From the NCBI RefSeq assembly GCF_030678915.1, contig NZ_JAUUTZ010000001.1:394023-458022 (forward strand): 64,000 nt of DNA, written 5' to 3'. Positions within the stretch are counted from its first letter, which is position 1, and the number at the start of each line of letters is the position of its first letter. The stretch comes from Paracoccus wurundjeri (lineage in GTDB: Bacteria > Pseudomonadota > Alphaproteobacteria > Rhodobacterales > Rhodobacteraceae). The notes beneath the pieces were generated by a model that saw only the letters and a list, made by a program, of their open reading frames with translations, had not been told where the DNA came from and did no database searches. Below are positions 61,171 to 64,000 of the stretch, in pieces. Position numbers and translations under genes: made by a program.

Positions 61171-62178
61171 TTACACCGATTTGCCACGGAACAGCCCGGT
61201 TGGGCGGAACAGCAGCACCACTATCAGGATGACGAAACTGACGGCGAATTTATATTCGGTTCCCAGCAGTTGCAGCAGCCCGTCCGGCTGCCAGTCCGGG
61301 AACAGGTAGCCCGCGATCTTTCGCCAGGGATAGGTGATCGCAATCTCGGAAAAGGCGACAAGGAAACCTCCGGCGATCGCGCCCACCGGATTGCCAAGCC
61401 CGCCCACGATGGCGGCGGCGAAGATCGGCAGCAGGATCTGGAAATAATTGAAAGGCTTGAAGGCCTTGTCGAGACCGTAAAGGGTGCCCGCAATCGTTGC
61501 CAGCCCCGCCGCGATGATCCAGGTCATGCGGACAACCTTCTCGGGATCGATACCGGATAGCAGCGCCAGATCCTCGTTATCGGAAAAAGCGCGCATGGCT
61601 TTGCCGGATCTGGTGCGATTGAGAAACCAGAACAATATCCAGACCACGATGACCGCCATGAGGATGGACAGGCCCTGCGTGGTCTTGAAGGCCAGCCCTT
61701 CGGCCAATCCCGTCATGTCGCGGAAATCGCGGACATTGATGATGAATCGCGCGCCATCCGCGAAGCGGTGCTCATCCACGCCGATCAGCAGACGGGTGAA
61801 GCCGTTCATCAGGAACATCACCCCGACCGAGGCCATGACGAAGATGATCGGCACCGCCTTCTGGACACGGTAAAAGCGATAGACCGCCCTGTCCGTGGCC
61901 AGAACGATGATCGCCGTGACCGCAATCCCGACGGGCAGCGCAAGCAATGCGGTGGGCAGCGGTCCAAGCGAAATCCCCAATGCCTGCAAGCCCCAGGTTG
62001 CCAGAATGGTGATTGCGGTGCCAAATGCCATGGTGTCCCCATGCGCGAAATTCGAGAATCGCAGGATTCCATAAATCAGCGTGACCCCAAGCGCACCCAG
62101 GGCAAGCTGCGCCCCGTAAGATGCGGCGGGGATGACGACGAAATTCAGGACTGCGACGACAGCGTTCAGAATATCCAT
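61171..62178 (-). CDS. livH: Branched-chain amino acid ABC transporter permease LivH
   Basis: LivH pairs with LivM to form the membrane channel of the importer. The 335-residue protein has about eight membrane segments. Family features: GALGVTLIYGILRFSNFAHGDTMAFG (N-terminal), MRAFSDNEDLALLSGIDPEKVVRMTWIIAAGLATIAGTLYG (the cytoplasmic EAA-like loop) and ILLPIFAAAIVGGLGNPVGAIAGG, all cited in pieces. It begins three bases after livF ends. No gene for a periplasmic binding protein (livK) is in the window. Confidence 0.9.
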   Translation of the reverse strand: MDILNAVVAVLNFVVIPAASYGAQLALGALGVTLIYGILRFSNFAHGDTMAFGTAITILATWGLQALGISLGPLPTALLALPVGIAVTAIIVLATDRAVYRFYRVQKAVPIIFVMASVGVMFLMNGFTRLLIGVDEHRFADGARFIINVRDFRDMTGLAEGLAFKTTQGLSILMAVIVVWILFWFLNRTRSGKAMRAFSDNEDLALLSGIDPEKVVRMTWIIAAGLATIAGTLYGLDKAFKPFNYFQILLPIFAAAIVGGLGNPVGAIAGGFLVAFSEIAITYPWRKIAGYLFPDWQPDGLLQLLGTEYKFAVSFVILIVVLLFRPTGLFRGKSV

Positions 62179-62181
62179 CTT

Positions 62182-62886
62182 TCAGCCCCCCAGGAATGTG
62201 CGGCGGACCTCGGGATCGGCCAGCAGGGCCTGCCCGGTGTCGGTGTAACGGTTTTGGCCCTGGACAAGGACATAGCCGATATCGGCGATCCCAAGCGCCT
62301 GACGCGCGTTCTGTTCAACCATCAGGATAGAGATCCCGCTGCGTGCGATCTCGATGATGCGGTCGAACAATTCATCCATGACGATCGGGCTGACACCCGC
62401 TGTCGGCTCATCCAGCATCAGCAATTGCGGGCGGGTCATCAGGGCGCGGCCCACCGCGACCTGCTGCCGCTGTCCGCCGGAAAGTTCGCCCGCGGCCTGA
62501 CGGCGCTTGTCCTTCAGGACCGGGAAAAGATCAAAGACCTGTTCCATCGTCGCGGCGATATCGTCGTTGCGGATGAAGGCGCCCATTTCAAGGTTTTCCT
62601 CGACCGACATCGAGGGAAACACGTTATTGACCTGTGGCACGAAGCCCATGCCCTTTTTGACCCGCTCTTGCGGAGACAGGGCGGTGATGTCCTGGCCATC
62701 CAGCGTCACGCGGCCTTCGCGCAGCGGCAGCATCCCGAAAACCGCCTTCATCGCTGTGGATTTCCCCGCGCCATTGGGGCCGACGATCACCGCAATCTGG
62801 CCCTTTTCGACGTTCAGGGTGCAGCCATGCAGGATATCGGCCTTGCCATAACCGCCGCGCATATCGGTTGCGGAAAGATAATTCAT
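62182..62886 (-). CDS. livF: Branched-chain amino acid ABC transporter ATPase LivF
   Basis: LivF is one of two ATPases that power the importer. The 234-residue protein has Walker A VGPNGAGKSTAMKAVFG, the signature GELSGGQRQQVAVGRALM, Walker B PQLLMLDEPTAGVSP and the switch His region LMVEQNARQALGIAD, each typical of LivF. The ATG at 62886 is just after the stop of a coupled 47-residue ORF (ATGA). A longer in-frame reading upstream lies inside that ORF. Confidence 0.92.
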   Translation of the reverse strand: MNYLSATDMRGGYGKADILHGCTLNVEKGQIAVIVGPNGAGKSTAMKAVFGMLPLREGRVTLDGQDITALSPQERVKKGMGFVPQVNNVFPSMSVEENLEMGAFIRNDDIAATMEQVFDLFPVLKDKRRQAAGELSGGQRQQVAVGRALMTRPQLLMLDEPTAGVSPIVMDELFDRIIEIARSGISILMVEQNARQALGIADIGYVLVQGQNRYTDTGQALLADPEVRRTFLGG

Positions 62887-63026
62887 GACGCTATTGCCTT
62901 CAGGCTTCGCACGATTTTGCAATGTAGAACTGCAAGGTGTTGATCGAATCCGCGCTCGTACGCGGTCCGCAGCGGAATACGATAACTTCCTTCCTGAAAT
63001 GCGGTCGGCAGAACAAGCTTTTTCAT
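62883..63026 (-). CDS. 47-residue ORF coupled to livG and livF (hypothetical)
   Basis: The ATG at 63026 overlaps the livG stop (ATGA), and the TGA at 62883 overlaps the livF start (ATGA), so it is coupled at both ends. GGAGG stands four bases before its ATG, a better ribosome site than livF has. The peptide begins MKKLVLPTAFQEGSYRIPLR, then TAYERGFDQHLAVLHCKIVR and ends SLKAIAS. It is basic, has one Cys and no membrane segment, so it is probably soluble. I do not recognise it. A role in importer regulation is only a guess. Confidence 0.55.
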   Translation of the reverse strand: MKKLVLPTAFQEGSYRIPLRTAYERGFDQHLAVLHCKIVRSLKAIAS

Positions 63027-63808
63027 CCTGCCTCCGCTTTGATCTGATTCTTCAGGCCGGTTCCCAGATAAGCCTCGATTACCGCTTCGTTCTGCATGAT
63101 TTCATCCGATGCGCCGGTGGCGAGAACCTTGCCTTCCGCCATGACGATGACCGGATCGCATAGCCTGGCGATGAAATCCATATCATGCTCGATCACGCAG
63201 AATGTGTAGCCCCGCTCCTTGTTCAGCCGGACGATCGCATCTCCGATTGTGCCAAGAAGCGTCCGGTTGACGCCTGCGCCGACCTCATCGAGAAAGACGA
63301 CCTTGGCATCGACCATCATCGTCCGGCCAAGTTCCAGCAGTTTTTTCTGCCCGCCGGACAGGTTGCCGGCCCTTTCATGCGCCAGATGCCGGATCGTCAG
63401 GAATTCCAGGACTTCATCTGCTTTTTTGCGCAGTTCCAATTCCTCCCGCTCGATCTGGCCGCGCCGGAGCCATGTGTTCCAGATGGTTTCTCCGGTCTGC
63501 TGGCCGGGGACCATCATCAGATTTTCGCGCACGGTCATCGACGCGAATTCATGGGCAAGCTGGAAGGTGCGCAGCAATCCGCGATGGAACAATTCATGCG
63601 GGGGCAGGCCGGTGATCTCCTGGTCATCCATGAAGACACGCCCCGAAGTCGGAGGAAGGACGCCCGCAACCACATTGAAAAGCGTAGATTTTCCCGCGCC
63701 ATTCGGGCCGATCAGCCCGGTTATCGAACCTGTCTCGATGGACAGGCTGGCGCCGTCTACAGCGCGAAACCCGCCAAAATGACGGTGCAGGTCTTCGACC
63801 CTGATCAT
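63023..63808 (-). CDS. livG: Branched-chain amino acid ABC transporter ATPase LivG
   Basis: LivG is the second ATPase of the importer. The 261-residue protein has Walker A GLIGPNGAGKSTLFNVVAG, the signature GNLSGGQKKLLELGRTMM, Walker B AKVVFLDEVGAGVNRT and the switch region FCVIEHDMDFIARLCDPVIVM. The C-terminal GLKNQIKAEAG tail overlaps the coupled small ORF. AGGGA precedes the ATG at 63808. In the usual Liv order it precedes livF, as here, but separated by the 47-residue ORF. It is the most upstream liv gene in the window. Confidence 0.93.
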   Translation of the reverse strand: MIRVEDLHRHFGGFRAVDGASLSIETGSITGLIGPNGAGKSTLFNVVAGVLPPTSGRVFMDDQEITGLPPHELFHRGLLRTFQLAHEFASMTVRENLMMVPGQQTGETIWNTWLRRGQIEREELELRKKADEVLEFLTIRHLAHERAGNLSGGQKKLLELGRTMMVDAKVVFLDEVGAGVNRTLLGTIGDAIVRLNKERGYTFCVIEHDMDFIARLCDPVIVMAEGKVLATGASDEIMQNEAVIEAYLGTGLKNQIKAEAG

Positions 63809-63894
63809 ATATATTTCCCTGTCGTCTTCACATTGAACGGTGAAGTTTCCGCCATAAGCGGTTGTTGGAATGTTGATCGGCCCGGCGCAGGGGG

Positions 63895-63929
63895 GGCGCC
63901 CGGGCGGGCGCCGGGGATATTTTTTTGGG
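63895..63929 (+). terminator. GC hairpin and T tract at the window end
   Basis: GGCGCCCG-GG-CGGGCGCC (8-pair stem, 63895-63912) is followed by GGGATATTTTTTTGGG, a T-rich stretch and a possible remnant of the dispersed element. It reads rightward, yet no plus-strand gene precedes it. The remaining bases to 64000 contain runs of G, C and T with no ORF that I can support. The whole last 100 bases may be a poor-quality contig end. Confidence 0.4.
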
Positions 63930-64000
63930 TTGGCCCCCCCCTGCCATTGGCCGCCCGGGAAGGGAACATACCGGGGTAAACCCCCGGGGTGGCCCCGCGC

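Overview
The window looks like chromosomal DNA from an alphaproteobacterium of the Rhodobacteraceae/Paracoccus group. The evidence is a red-type (form IC) RuBisCO operon controlled by a divergent CbbR, a complete 14-subunit complex I operon interrupted by small extra genes in the Paracoccus/Rhodobacter manner and followed by birA-coaX-rnj, and Paracoccus-like protein sequences such as NuoB. Base composition is fairly high in G+C and even throughout. I saw no rRNA, tRNA, insertion sequence, prophage or CRISPR array. Assignments come from reading motifs and lengths, not from database searches.

Layout. 1-8.9 kb: start of miaA (minus), then an envelope and translation block pyrH-frr-uppS-cdsA-dxr-rseP-bamA-skp (plus). 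8.9-14.0 kb: nucleoside hydrolase, a DUF2189 membrane protein, tgt, two Fe-S carrier/assembly genes (sufT-like and an IscA-like gene) and tpiA. 14.0-23.9 kb: the Calvin-Benson operon cbbF-P-T-A-L-S-X-Y (minus) with divergent cbbR. 23.9-30.9 kb: an Lrp-type regulator divergent from hppD, dodecin, a Rieske protein, parE, a glutathione transferase and a DUF1007/NicO metal-efflux pair. 31.0-34.9 kb: pyruvate carboxylase, a strong terminator and an orphan lipoprotein. 35.1-54.1 kb: nuoA-N with about ten interspersed accessory genes. 54.1-58.1 kb: birA, coaX, rnj and trmB. 58.1-63.8 kb: guaA and the branched-chain amino acid ABC transporter livM-livH-livF-livG (minus). The last ~190 bases carry a hairpin and long homopolymers and may be a contig edge.

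How the parts fit. The cbb operon supplies CO2 fixation (RuBisCO, its AAA+ activase CbbX and the phosphatase CbbY), with tpiA next to it. PYC gives anaplerotic CO2 fixation and needs biotin, which the BirA encoded after nuoN would attach. Complex I feeds electrons from NADH to quinone, and the sufT/IscA-like genes could serve its many Fe-S clusters.

The most interesting material is small and easily missed. There are four short, tightly packed ORFs that standard length cut-offs would skip: a 54-residue six-cysteine ORF between nuoF and nuoG, a 26-residue membrane peptide between nuoJ and nuoK, a 47-residue ORF coupled at both ends between livG and livF, and a 41-residue ORF after the GST gene. 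Other points are a helix-hairpin-helix-like domain shared by the NuoE C-terminus and its neighbour, a PhaR-type site before pyc, a hairpin between cbbS and cbbX, and a dispersed intergenic element with core GGTATTTnnGCAAAGAAGAAG.
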